Source: Auanema rhodensis
Taxonomy: Eukaryota > Nematoda > Chromadorea > Rhabditida > Rhabditidae
Length of the DNA stretch: 64,000 nucleotides
NCBI GenBank assembly: GCA_964057225.1
Contig: CAXKVF010000094.1
Location: forward strand, 62,001 to 126,000
Reading direction: 5' to 3'
Each line of letters starts with the position of its first letter. Within the stretch, counting starts at the first letter, position 1. The notes below the pieces were generated by a model that was not told where the DNA came from, searched no databases, and was given only the letters and a program-made list of their open reading frames with translations. The position numbers and the translations under genes are program-made. This document shows, one piece after another, positions 50,213 through 62,165 of this stretch.

Positions 50213-50656
50213 ATTCAACTGGAAAACAACCTTCGCGAGGAAGCAAAAGAAAAAAACAAAAACAACACTAAGTCTGTCTTTTTGGTACGAGATCTTCGAC
50301 TTATTGAAGTTTCCCGCAATCCAGCCGATCCTCCAAACCCTCAAATAGCTCCCACTTCTTCTTGTAATCAAACTCCTAAAATACCATCTATTCACAACGT
50401 TCCATTACCAACACTCCATTCTCAAACTCTCACATCCCCAACTCTTTTTTCTAGCCCCCCTTGTAAATCTGGTAGAATGAGCCGGTCGAAGGAAAGACAG
50501 AACCGCACGTCAAAAGACAAGCGTTCTTCTGTTAGCCCAAGACGTCGCAAAAATCCACCACGATCCGCAAAATTAACCACAGATCAAATTACCAGATCTG
50601 TTAGCATGAACAATACATCTCAACGTCTCACGTCTGACAAAATGTCCTTTCGTTAA
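50198..50656 (+). pseudogene. ORF1 3' remnant of element 2
   Basis: The open frame from the last 17-bp unit to the TAA at 50654-50656 encodes YLPFEIQLENNLREEA, then FLVRDLRLIEV, then a Pro/Ser-rich and basic tail with KSGRMSRSK and SPRRRKNPPR. It aligns without gaps at its start with the C-terminal part of ORF1 in element 1, with roughly 60-70% identity by eye in the first 40 residues. The coiled coil and most of the RRM-like region are absent. It has no initiator of its own, and the TTG at 50282 is simply an internal leucine codon. It overlaps ORF2 by 47 bases in another frame. Confidence 0.85.
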
Positions 50657-53477
50657 CACTGTCACGTCTTCAACCCCCCCTGTCTCACATCCTACCAGCC
50701 TCTCAGTTCAGTGTCTTAATGCACGTTCTATTCTTAACAAACTTCATATACTATCCCACGTTATTTCTTTATCCACTCCTGATATAATTGCAATATCAGA
50801 ATCATGGCTTTTTCCTGAGTTCGATACCCACCTACTCCCATGTAAACATACTTACACTATTTTTAGAGCCGATAGGTGTCTCTCACGTGGTGGTGGTGTT
50901 GTCCTCTATATTAAAAGTCATATCAAACCTTTTCTTCTTTCCTGTTCTTCTCCTCAATCTTCTATACAATTCATTAACTTACTCATACCTTCACTTAATG
51001 CTGTTTTCTCACTTTGTTATCGTCCTCCAACAGCTTCTCATTCAGATTTCATTTCGTTTCTTTCTGATCTACGTAAACAAATTTCCAAACGATCGTTCTT
51101 CCTAACGGGCGATCTTAATTTTCCTAAAATCAACTGGGACCTCGGTATTTGCTCTCAACCATGCTCCTCTAGTAGATCTATTCTTCAATTTCTTAACGAT
51201 AGCTGTTCTCATCAGTTGGTAAAGTTCCCTACCAGAGGCAAGAACATTCTTGATTATGTTATCACTGATAACATATCCAGTGTAGGCAACATATCCCGTT
51301 CTTCCCCCCTCGGCTCCTCGGATCACCATTCTGTGGTTTTCCAAATTGTTTCAGACTCTTTTCAGTTAGCTAATACAATCAGCTCTTCTAATACTTTGTC
51401 TCCGGTAGCATTACCTATGTTTTCTGATCGCAATTTTCAAGCTGCTGACTACAATCTCATCAATCATAGACTAGCCAAAATTGATTTCGCTAATCATCTC
51501 TCCGGTCTCACTCCTTTAGATTCTTACTCTAAACTTGTTCACATTCTTCACTCGGTCATTGATAGCTGCGTTCCCAAAAAACAAGAAAGAAGAAAAAAGA
51601 AGATTGACCGAGATATTTTAAAACTCTCATCTCATATAAAAAAACTCAGTTGTTCTTATCATCATCATGATGAATCTCGTCGTAAAAAACTTTCACATTC
51701 TCTTGATAAACTTATCAAGAATAGATTGGCTTTGGAAGAGGAACGTATTGCCAACTATAATAATTCAAAACTTCTTTACCGCTTTTGCAGAACCCGTTTG
51801 GGTGGCAGCACTTCAGATATCCCAAATCTCAAAATAGATAATGATTCTGTTTCGTCTGATTCTGACAAAGCTTCTATCTTTGCTACTACCTTCTCTGTTC
51901 GCCCCCTTCCTATCTCTCTACCACATGCTCCTCATTCCTTTTCTTCTACTATTATCGACTTTATTGATGTCTCCCCTCTCAACGTTCACAAAATTCTCTG
52001 TCAGTTACCTCTTCGGGTATCAACATCCCCAGACGGAATCCCTTATTTCTTCCTAAAAAATTGTGCTTCTACTCTCTCTCAGCCTCTGGCCTTTGTTTTC
52101 CACAATCTACTTGTTTCCTCCTCTTGCCCTCCTGACTGGAAAACAGCTTGGATTCGTCCCGTTCATAAATCAGGACTTTCTTCTAACCCGGCTAATTATC
52201 GTCCTATTTCTCTCACATCCAGTCTATCTAAAGTTTTTGAACGTCTCCTTCGTTCACCTCTTCTTGACTTTGGTATTTCCTCCGGCTTTATTTCTCCTAA
52301 TCAGTTTGCTTTTCTTCCAAAACGCAATACTGTATCAGCAATTCTTAGTAGTCATGTTCTCTGGAGATCTGCTGTAGACAAGAAAAAACCTGTTTATGTT
52401 GCCTTTATTGACTTTTCTAAGGTTTTTGATCTCATAAATCATTCCGTTCTGTTAGCTAAATTAAAATCAATTGGCATTGCCGGCTGTATTCTCACTTTTC
52501 TCAAAAACTTCATTACTAATAGATCTTTCTCTGTATTAGTTAATTACTCTCTATCCGTCACAAATTCTTTGCCCTGTGGAGTTCCACAGGGGACAGTACT
52601 GGGTCCTCTTCTTTTTTTATTTTATATAAATGATATTACATCAAATTTACCTGATGATGTACATCCAACTCTTTATGCAGACGATCTTAAACTAAGCAGC
52701 ACAAATCCGGTAAGTTTACAACTAGCTTTGAATATTCTCAAAAACTGGTGTCTATCTAACGGTATGAAAGTTAATACTTCCAAATCCAAAGTTATGATTA
52801 TATCGAGTACCACTACACCAAGAACAAACACAATTTTCAAATTTGGAGACATTTCTTTAGCTACAGTATCATCATATAAAGATCTAGGTGTGTGTACAGA
52901 CTATAATCTCTCTTTTAACAGTCATATAGACAGAATTTCTAACATTGCTGCTCACAAATGTCGTGTTATTTTGCGTTGTTTTTACTCAAGATCACCAACT
53001 TTGATGTTCAAACTTTTTTGCTGCTATATCCGACCAATTTTAGAATATGCTTCAGTTGTATGGTCTCCTCAGAATAACAAAGATAAAGCGCGCATTGAGT
53101 CTGTCCAAAAAAAGTTTTTAAACGCTATTTTTAAGAGAGCCGAAATAGCTTTGGATTACAAGAACCAGCTATTGTTTCTTGGAGCCGAGGAGCTAACGTT
53201 TAGAAGACTACTAATTGATCTCGTTTTTTATCATAATCAGATTACTAAAAATGTTCCAGAAAACAACCTTAACTTTTTTACTACCAAGCACTATGCTCAT
53301 TCACTACGTAGACATCTATGGAATGTTGAATACCCTGATCTTTGGAAGAGCGAAACAAGAACTGGAATAGAATACAGAGCTATTCAAATCTGGAACACAC
53401 TCCCTGAAAACATCGTTCAACTAAGAAACACTTCCAGCTTCAGAAAACATCTTTCTATTAATCTTAACAATATTTAA
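50610..53477 (+). CDS. ORF2 of element 2: endonuclease-reverse transcriptase polyprotein
   Basis: The frame is open from just after a TGA at 50607-50609 to the TAA at 53475-53477, 955 sense codons, almost the same as element 1 (954). Reading from 50643 gives CPFVN, CLNARSIL, AISESWL, ADRCLSRGGG, CYRPP, GDLNFPKINWD, LDYVITDN and SDHHSVVF, a complete APE endonuclease, then NYRPISL, FIDFSKVFD, GVPQGTVLGP and YADD (from 52674), the reverse transcriptase core, and RPILEYASVVWSP in the tail. There is no ATG in frame before LPMFSD in the endonuclease-RT linker. The position of the element 1 ATG reads GTC here. A start at TTG 51216 would remove most of the endonuclease and is only a side effect of start-codon rules. 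Either the ATG was lost, or ORF2 is normally reached by a +1 shift or re-initiation from ORF1. Confidence 0.92.
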   Translation, partial: TIHLNVSRLTKCPFVNTVTSSTPPVSHPTSLSVQCLNARSILNKLHILSHVISLSTPDIIAISESWLFPEFDTHLLPCKHTYTIFRADRCLSRGGGVVLYIKSHIKPFLLSCSSPQSSIQFINLLIPSLNAVFSLCYRPPTASHSDFISFLSDLRKQISKRSFFLTGDLNFPKINWDLGICSQPCSSSRSILQFLNDSCSHQLVKFPTRGKNILDYVITDNISSVGNISRSSPLGSSDHHSVVFQIVSDSFQLANTISSSNTLSPVALPMFSDRNFQAADYNLINHRLAKIDFANHLSGLTPLDSYSKLVHILHSVIDSCVPKKQERRKKKIDRDILKLSSHIKKLSCSYHHHDESRRKKLSHSLDKLIKNRLALEEERIANYNNSKLLYRFCRTRLGGSTSDIPNLKIDNDSVSSDSDKASIFATTFSVRPLPISLPHAPHSFSSTIIDFIDVSPLNVHKILCQLPLRVSTSPDGIPYFFLKNCASTLSQPLAFVFHNLLVSSSCPPDWKTAWIRPVHKSGLSSNPANYRPISLTSSLSKVFERLLRSPLLDFGISSGFISPNQFAFLPKRNTVSAILSSHVLWRSAVDKKKPVYVAFIDFSKVFDLINHSVLLAKLKSIGIAGCILTFLKNFITNRSFSVLVNYSLSVTNSLPCGVPQGTVLGPLLFLFYINDITSNLPDDVHPTLYADDLKLSSTNPVSLQLALNILKNWCLSNGMKVNTSKSKVMIISSTTTPRTNTIFKFGDISLATVSSYKDLGVCTDYNLSFNSHIDRISNIAAHKCRVILRCFYSRSPTLMFKLFCCYIRPILEYASVVWSPQNNKDKARIESVQKKFLNAIFKRAEIALDYKNQLLFLGAEELTFRRLLIDLVFYHNQITKNVPENNLNFFTTKHYAHSLRRHLWNVEYPDLWKSETRTGIEYRAIQIWNTLPENIVQLRNTSSFRKHLSINLNNI

Positions 53478-53611
53478 CCTTTCTCTGTTATTGTAACTTG
53501 AAATCTTGTTTATGTATATTCTTCTATTTACAAGCATTTAAGCCTCAAGCTATGTTAAAGTTAGACAGTTCCCTAGTTTACCTCTGAGACCTGTTACTAC
53601 GTATTTTATCC

Positions 53612-53697
53612 TATAGACATTAGTCATACGGATAGAACGATAGTTACCTCTTGCTGTCAGAACGGGCTTGACTCACATCAAGAGTTCCACCGTACCT
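53612..53697 (+). other. Conserved 3' UTR block (candidate RT-recognition RNA), element 2
   Basis: The block reads CTATAGACATTAGTCATACG, GATAGTTACCTCT, CAGAACGGGCTTGACT and AGTTCCACCGTACCTG, matching the element 1 block in order and spacing with few substitutions. Several differences are transitions (G/A and C/T), which would fit tolerated changes in a structured RNA. Function is inferred from conservation only. Confidence 0.65.
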
Positions 53698-53956
53698 GTC
53701 AGAATACTATAGAGGTCAGTGATCTACACTGAACAAATCAACTCTTCTTTATCAAACTAGAACTGTTTCGAAACCTTAACAAACAAGTAGTGCTGCTCGC
53801 TATCATTGTAAAAGAAAATATGCTGAACCTGTTTCTTGTACATATATTTTTTTAGTCAATTATTACAAGTATGTTTGTATTGTAAGGTTCTTTTGAATAT
53901 CTGCAATTTTCCCGATTTATTAACCTTGTTTTCCGATTATAACCTGTGATTCGAAC

Positions 53957-53962
53957 AATAAA
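53957..53962 (+). promoter_or_regulatory. AATAAA polyadenylation-type signal at element 2 3' end
   Basis: AATAAA lies within GAACAATAAACCC, nine bases before the element end, at the same place as in element 1. Confidence 0.5.
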
Positions 53963-53971
53963 CCCGTTCAA

Positions 53972-53975
53972 ACGT
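53972..53975. repeat. Target-site duplication of element 2, right copy (ACGT)
   Basis: Right partner of 50034-50037, at monomer positions 41-44. The preceding A of the element end makes the boundary uncertain by a base. Confidence 0.6.
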
Positions 53976-56900
53976 GTACATTTAATTAGCATAAATTAAA
54001 GTTCACGTAAATTTCAAAGTCATGGTTACCATGAACCAATATCAATAAAAATTTGTTTTTAGACTAATATGGACATGGGGAATCTAATTTTGAAAACCGC
54101 ATCTCTTTATCTTTCACGTGAAGCGAGTTACATACCAAGTGCACATCACGTGTACATTTAATTAGCATAAATTAAAGTTCACGTAAAATTCAAAGTCATG
54201 GTTACCATGCACCAATATCAATAAAAATTTGTTTTTAGACTAATATGGACATTGGGAATCTAATTTTGAAAACCGCATCTCTTTATCTTTTACGTGAAGC
54301 GAGTTACATACCAAGTGCACATCACGTGTACATTTAATTAGCATAAATTAAAGTTCACGTAAATTTCAAAGTCATGGTTACCATGCACCAATATCATTAA
54401 AAATTTGTTTTTAGACTAATATGGACATGGGGAATCTAATTTTGAAAACCGCATCTCTTTATCTTTCACGTGAAGCGAGTTACATACCAAGTGCACATCA
54501 CGTGTACATTTAATTAGCATAAATTAAAGTTCACGTAAATTTCAAAGTCATGGTTACCATGAACCAATATCAATAAAAATTTGTTTTTAGACTAATATGG
54601 ACATGGGGAATCTAATTTTGAAAACCGCATCTCTTTATCTTTCACGTGAAGCGAGTTACATACCAAGTGCACATCACGTGTACATTTAATTAGCATAAAT
54701 TAAAGTTCACGTAAATTTCAAAGTCGTGGTTACCATGCACCAATATCAATAAAAATTCGTTTTTAGACTAATATGGACATGGGGAATCTAATTTTGAAAA
54801 CCGCATCTCTTTATCTTTCACGTGAAGCGAGTTACATACCAAGTGCACATCACGTGTACATTTAATTAGCATAAATTAAAGTTCACGTAAATTTCAAAGT
54901 CATGGTTACCATGAACCAATATCAATTAAAATTTGTTTTTAGACTAATATGGACATGGGGAATCTAATTTTGAAAACCGTATCTCTTTATCTTTCACGTG
55001 AAGCGAGTTACATACCAAGTGCACATCACGTGTACATTTAATTAGCATAAATTAAAGTTCACGTAAATTTCAAAGTCATGGTTACCATGAACCAATATCA
55101 ATAAAAATTTGTTTTTAGACTAATATGGACATGGGCAATCTAATTTTGAAAACCGCATCTCTTTATCTTTCACGTGAAGCGAGTTACATACCAAGTGCAC
55201 ATCACGTGTACATTTAATTAGCATAAATTAAAGTTCACGTAAATTTCAAAGTCATGGTTACCATGCACCAATATCAATAAAAATTTGTTTTTAGACTAAT
55301 ATGGACATAGGGAATCTAATTTTGAAAACCGCATCTCTTCATCTTTCACGTGAAGCGAGTTACATACCAAGTGCACATCACGTCTAAATTTAATTAGCAT
55401 AAATTAAAGTTCACGAAAATTTCAAAGTCATGGTTACCATGAACCAATATCAATAAAAATTTGTTTTTAGACTAATATGGACATGGGCAATCTAATTTTG
55501 AAAACCGCATCTCTTTATCTTTCACGTGAAGCGAGTTACATACCAAGTGCACATCACGTGTACATTTAATTAGCATAAATTAAAGTTCACGTAAATTTCA
55601 AAGTCATGGTTACCATGCACCAATATCAATAAAAATTTGTTTTTAGACTAATATGGACATGGGGAATCTAATTTTGAAAACCGCATCTCTTCATCTTTCA
55701 CGTGAAGCGAGTTACATACCAAGTGCACATCACGTGTACATTTAATTAGCATAAATTAAAGTTCACGTAAATTTCAAAGTCATGGTTACCATGAACCAAT
55801 ATCAATAAAAATTTGTTTTTAGACTAATATGGACATGGGGAATCTCATTTTAAAAACCGCATCTCTTTATCTTTCACGTGAAGCGAGTTACATACCAAGT
55901 GCACATCACGTGTACATTTAATTAGCATAAATTAAAGTTCACGTAAATTTCAAAGTCATGGTTACCATGCACCAATATCAATAAAAATTTGTTTTTAGAC
56001 TAATATGGACATGGGGAATCTAATTTTGAAAACCGCATCTCTTTATCTTTCACGTGAAGCGAGTTACATACCAAGTGCACCTCACGTGTACATTTAATTA
56101 GCATAAATCAAAGTTCACGTAAATTTCAAAGTCATGGTTACCATGCACCAATATCAATAAAAATTTGTTTTTAGACTAATATGGACATGGGGAATCTAAT
56201 TTTGAAAACCGCATCTCTTTATCTTTCACGTGAAGCGAGTTACATACCAAGTGCACATCACGTGTACATTTAATTAGCATAAATTAAAGTTCACGTAAAT
56301 TTCAAAGTCATGGTTACCATGAACCAATATCAATAAAAATTTGTTTTTAGACAAATATGGACATGGGGAATCTAATTTTGAAAACCGCATCTCTTTATCT
56401 TTCACGTGAAGCGAGTTACATACCAAGTGCACATCACGTGTACATTTAATTAGCATAAATTAAAGTTCACGTAAATTTCAAAGTCATGGTTACCATGCAC
56501 CAATATCAATAAAAATTTGTTTTTAGACTAATATGGACATGGGGAATCTAATTTTGAAAACCGCATCTCTTTATCTTTCACGTGAAGCGAGTTACATACC
56601 AAGTGCACATCACGTGTACATTTAATTAGCATAAATTAAAGTTCACGTAAATTTCAAAGTCATGGTTACCATGCACCAATATCAATAAAAATTTGTTTTT
56701 AGACTAATATGGACATGGGGAATCTAATTTTGAAAACCGCATCTCTTCATCTTTCACGTGAAGCGAGTTACATACCAAGTGCACATCAAGTGTACATTTA
56801 ATTAGCATAAATTAAAGTTCACGTAAATTTCAAAGTCATGGTTACCATGCACCAATATCAATAAAAATTTGTTTTTAGACTAATATGGACATGGGGAATC

Positions 56901-59900
56901 TAATTTTGAAAACCGCATCTCTTTATCTTTCACGTGAAGCGAGTTACATACCAAGTGCACATCACGTGTACATTTAATTAGCATAAATTAAAGTTCACGT
57001 AAATTTCAAAGTCATGGTTACCATGAAGCAATATCAATAAAAATTTGTTTTTAGACTAATATGGAAATGGGGAATCTAATTTTGAAAACCGCATCTCTTT
57101 ATCTTTCACGTGAAGCGAGTTACATACCAAGTGCACATCACGTGTACATTTAATTAGCATAAATTTAAGTTCACGTAAATTTCAAAGTCATGGTTACCAT
57201 GAACCAATATCAATAAAAATTTGTTTTTAGACTAATATGGACATGGGGAATCTAATTTTGAAAACCGCATCTCTTTATCTTTCACGTGAAGCGAGTTACA
57301 TACCAAGTGCACATCACGTGTACATTTAATTAGCATAAATTAAAGTTCACGTAAATTTCAAAGTCATGGTTACCATGCACCAATATCAATAAAAATTTGT
57401 TTTTAGACTAATATGGACATGGGGAATCTAATTTTGAAAACCGCATCTCTTTATCTTTCACGTGAAGCGAGTTACATACCAAGTGCACATCAAGTGTACA
57501 TTTAATTAGCATAAATTAAAGTTCACGTAAATTTCAAAGTCATGGTTACCATGCACCAATATCAATAAAAATTTGTTTTTAGACTAATATGGACATGGGG
57601 AATCTAATTTTGAAAACCGCATCTCTTTATCTTTCACGTGAAGCGAGTTACATACCAAGTGCACATCACGTGTACATTTAATTAGCATAAATTAAAGTTC
57701 ACGTAAATTTCAAAGTCATGGTTACCATGCACCAATATCAATAAAAATTTGTTTTTAGACTAATATGGACATGGGGAATCTAATTTTGAAAACCGCATCT
57801 CCTTATCTTTCACGTGAAGCGAGTTACATACCAAGTGCACATCACGTGTACATTTAATTAGCATAAATTAAAGTTCACGTAAATTTCAAAGTCATGCTTA
57901 CCATGCACCAATATCAATAAAAATTTGTTTTTAGACTAATATGGACATGGGGAATCTAATTTTGAAAACCGCATCTCTTTATCTTTCACGTGAAGCGAGT
58001 TACATACCAAGTGCACATCACGTGTACATTTAATTAGCATAAATTAAAGTTCACGTAAATTTCAAAGTCATGGTTACCATGCACCAATATCAATAAAAAT
58101 TTGTTTTTAGACTAATATGGACATGGGGAATCTAATGTTGAAAACCGCATCTCTTCATCTTTCACGTGAAGCGAGTTACATACCAAGTGCACATCACGTG
58201 TACATTTAATTAGCATAAATTAAAGTTCACGTAAATTTCAAAGTCATGGTTACCATGAAGCAATATCAATAAAAATTTGTTTTTAGACTAATATGGAAAT
58301 GGGGAATCTAATTTTGAAAACCGCATCTCTTCATCTTTCACGTGAAGCGAGTTACATACCAAGTGCACATCACGTGTACATTTAATTAGCATAAATTAAA
58401 GTTCACGTAAATTTCAAAGTCATGGTTACCATGCACCAATATCAATAAAAATTTGTTTTTAGACTAATATGGACATGGGGAATCTAATTTTGAAAACCGC
58501 ATCTCTTCATCTTTCACGTGAAGCGAGTTACATACCAAGTGCACATCACGTGTACATTTAATTAGCATAAATTAAAGTTCACGTAAATTTCAAAGTCATG
58601 GTTACCATGCACCAATATCAATAAAAATTTGTTTTTAGACTAATATGGACATGGGGAATCTAATTTTGAAAACCGCATCTCTTTATCTTTCACGTGAAGC
58701 GAGTTACATACCAAGTGCACATCACGTGTACATTTAATTAGCATAAATTAAAGTTCACGTAAATTTCAAAGTCATGGTTACCATGAACCAATATCAATAA
58801 AAATTTGTTTTTAGACTAATATGGACATGGGGAATCTAATTTTGAAAACCGCATCTCTTTATCTTTCACGTGAAGCGAGTTACATACCAAGTGCACATCA
58901 CGTGTACATTTAATTAGCATAAATTAAAGTTCACGTAAATTTCAAAGTCATGGTTACCATGCACCAATATCAATAAAAATTTGTTTTTAGACTAATATGG
59001 ACATGGGGAATCTAATTTTGAAAACCGCATCTCCTTATCTTTCACGTGAAGCGAGTTACATACCAAGTGCACATCACGTGTACATTTAATTAGCATAAAT
59101 TAAAGTTCACGTAAATTTCAAAGTCATGGTTACCATGCACCAATATCAATAAAAATTTGTTTTTAGACTAATATGGACATGGGGAATCTAATTTTGAAAA
59201 CCGCATCTCTTTATCTTTCACGTGAAGCGAGTTACATACCAAGTGCACATCACGTGTACATTTAATTAGCATAAATTAAAGTTCACGTAAATTTCAAAGT
59301 CATGGTTACCATGCACCAATATCAATAAAAATTTGTTTTTAGACTAATATGGACATGGGGAATCTAATTTTGAAAACCGCATCTCTTCATCTTTCACGTG
59401 AAGCGAGTTACATACCAAGTGCACATCACGTGTACATTTAATTAGCATAAATTAAAGTTCACGTAAATTTCAAAGTCATGGTTACCATGAACCAATATCA
59501 ATAAAAATTTGTTTTTAGACTAATATGGACATGGGGAATCTAATTTTGAAAACCGCATCTCTTTATCTTTCACGTGAAGCGAGTTACATACCAAGTGCAC
59601 ATCACGTGTACATTTAATTAGCATAAATTAAAGTTCACGTAAATTTCAAAGTCATGGTTACCATGCACCAATATCAATAAAAATTTGTTTTTAGACTAAT
59701 ATGGACATGGGAAATCTAATTTTGAAAACCGCATCTCTTTATCTTTCACGTGAAGCGAGTTACATACCAAGTGCACATCACGTGTACATTTAATTTGCAT
59801 AAATTAAAGTTCACGTAAATTTCAAAGTCATGGTTACCATGCACCAATATCAATAAAAATTTGTTTTTAGACTAATATGGACATGGGGAATCTAATTTTG

Positions 59901-60369
59901 AAAACCGCATCTCTTTATCTTTCACGTGAAGCGAGTTACATACCAAGTGCACATCACGTGTACATTTAATTAGCATAAATTAAAGTTCACGTAAATTTCA
60001 AAGTCATGGTTACCATGAACCAATATCAATGAAAATTTGTTTTTAGACTAATATGGACATGGGGAATCTAATTTTGAAAACCGCATCTCTTTATCTTTCA
60101 CGTGAAGCGAGTTACATACCAAGTGCACATCACGTGTACATTTAATTAGCATAAATTAAAGTTCACGTAAATTTCAAAGTCATGGTTACCATGCACCAAT
60201 ATCAATAAAAATTTGTTTTTAGACTAATATGGACATGGGGAATCTAATTTTGAAAACCGCATCTCTTTATCTTTCACGTGAAGCGAGTTACATACCAAGT
60301 GCACATCACGTGTACATTTAATTAGCATAAATTAAAGTTCACGTAAATTTCAAAGTCATGGTTACCATG

Positions 60370-62165
60370 AACCAATATCAATTAAAATTTGTTTTTAGAC
60401 TAATATGGACATGGACAATCTAATTTTGAAAACCGCATCTCTGTATCTTTCACGTGAAGCGAGTTACATACCAAGTGCACATCACGTGTACATTTAATTA
60501 GCATAAATTAAAGTTCACGTAAATTTCAAAGTCACGGTTACCATGCACCAATATCAATAAAAATTTGTTTTTAGACTAATATGGACATGGGGAATCTAAT
60601 TTTGAAAACCGTATCTCTTTATCTTTCACGTGAAGCGAGTTACATACCAAGTGCACATCACGTGTACATTTAATTAGCATAAATTAAAGTTCACGTAAAT
60701 TTCAAAGTCATGGTTACCATGAACCAATATCAATAACAATTTGTTTTTAGACTAATATGGACATGGGCAATCTAATTTTGAAAACCGCATCTCTTTATCT
60801 TTCACGTGAAGCGAGTTACATACCAAGTGCACATCACGTGTACATTTAATTAGCATAAATTAAAGTTCACGTAAATTTCAAAGTCATGGTTACCATGCAC
60901 CAATATCAATAAAAATTTGTTTTTAGACTAATATGAAAATGGGGAATCTAATTTTGAAAACCGCATCTCTTTATCTTTCACGTGAAGCGAGTTACATACC
61001 AAGTGCACATCACGTGTACATTTAATTAGCATAAATTAAAGTTCACGTAAATTTCAAAGTCATGGTTACCATGCACCAATATCAATAAAAATTTGTTTTT
61101 AGACTAATATGAAAATGGGGAATCTAATTTTGAAAACCGCATCTCTTTATCTTTCACGTGAAGCGAGTTACATACCAAGTGCACATCACGTGTACATTTA
61201 ATTAGCATAAATTAAAGTTCACGTAAATTTCAAAGTCGTGGTTACCATGCACCAATATCAATAAAAATTCGTTTTTAGACTAATATGGACATGGGGAATC
61301 TAATTTTGAAAACCGCATCTCTTTATCTTTCACGTGAAGCGAGTTACATACCAAGTGCACATCACGTGTACATTTAATTAGCATAAATTAAAGTTCACGT
61401 AAATTTCAAAGTCATGGTTACCATGCACCAATATCAATAAAAATTTGTTTTTAGACTAATATGGACATGGGGAATCTAATTTTGAAAACCGCATCTCTTT
61501 ATCTTTCACGTGAAGCGAGTTACATACCAAGTGCACATCACGTGTACATTTAATTAGCATAAATTAAAGTTCACGTAAATTTCAAAGTCATGGTTACCAT
61601 GAACCAATATCAATTAAAATTTGTTTTTAGACTAATATGGACATGGGCAATCTAATTTTGAAAACCGCATCTCTTTATCTTTCACGTGAAGCGAGTTACA
61701 TACCAAGTGCACATCACGTGTACATTTAATTAGCATAAATTAAAGTTCACGTAAATTTCAAAGTCACGGTTACCATGCACCAATATCAATAAAAATTTGT
61801 TTTTAGACTAATATGGACATGGAGAATCTAATTTTGAAAACCGTATCTCTTTATCTTTCACGTGAAGCGAGTTACATACCAAGTGCACATCACGTGTACA
61901 TTTAATTAGCATAAATTAAAGTTCACGTAAATTTCAAAGTCATGGTTACCATGAACCAATATCAATAACAATTTGTTTTTAGACTAATATGGACATGGGC
62001 AATCTAATTTTGAAAACCGCATCTCTTTATCTTTCACGTGAAGCGAGTTACATACCAAGTGCACATCACGTGTACATTTAATTAGCATAAATTAAAGTTC
62101 ACGTAAATTTCAAAGTCATGGTTACCATGCACCAATATCAATAAAAATTTGTTTTTAGACTAATA
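60370..62165. repeat. Seven-monomer (1,232-bp) spaced duplication
   Basis: Rare variants pair at exactly 1,232 bp: TCACGG at 60532 and 61764, CCGTATC at 60609 and 61841, and CAATAACAAT near 60732 and 61964. The shared stretch covers about three to four monomers on each side, with unlike monomers between. Confidence 0.8.

Larger units (their letters stand above)
50038..53971 (+). mobile_element. Non-LTR retrotransposon (LINE), element 2, 5'-truncated
   Basis: The order on the plus strand is CACG filler, a 17-bp tandem array, the last part of ORF1 (to 50656), ORF2 (to 53477) and a 494-base 3' UTR ending GAACAATAAACCCGTTCAAA at the satellite. Protein and 3' UTR comparison with element 1 shows a related but distinct family. 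All of ORF1 upstream of the LPFEI codons and the whole 5' UTR are missing, typical of incomplete target-primed reverse transcription. ORF2 has no stop, so the insertion is probably recent. It lies opposite in orientation to element 1 and at another monomer position (44 against 67), so no single target sequence is shared. Confidence 0.93.
53478..53971 (+). other. Element 2 3' UTR
   Basis: Noncoding stretch from the ORF2 stop to the satellite junction. It contains the block shared with element 1 (53612-53697) and the shared terminus TTATAACCTGTGAT followed by GAACAATAAACC. No poly(A) tail or terminal microsatellite follows; the element ends in CCGTTCAAA directly at the satellite. Confidence 0.82.

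Noticed and set aside
50788-51105. Plus-strand 105-codon frame in the endonuclease region of element 2
   Set aside because: It is the +1 shadow of ORF2. The ORF2 frame itself reads the conserved SESWL, CYRPP and GDLNF motifs across this stretch.
51216-53477. ORF2 of element 2 starting at TTG 51216
   Set aside because: The same frame is open and homologous to element 1 ORF2 for another 600 bases upstream. A start here would delete most of the endonuclease.
56274-56456. 60-codon minus-strand frame within satellite block 3
   Set aside because: It exists only because a private T-to-A change (GACAAATATGG near 56352) removes a stop present in the other monomers.
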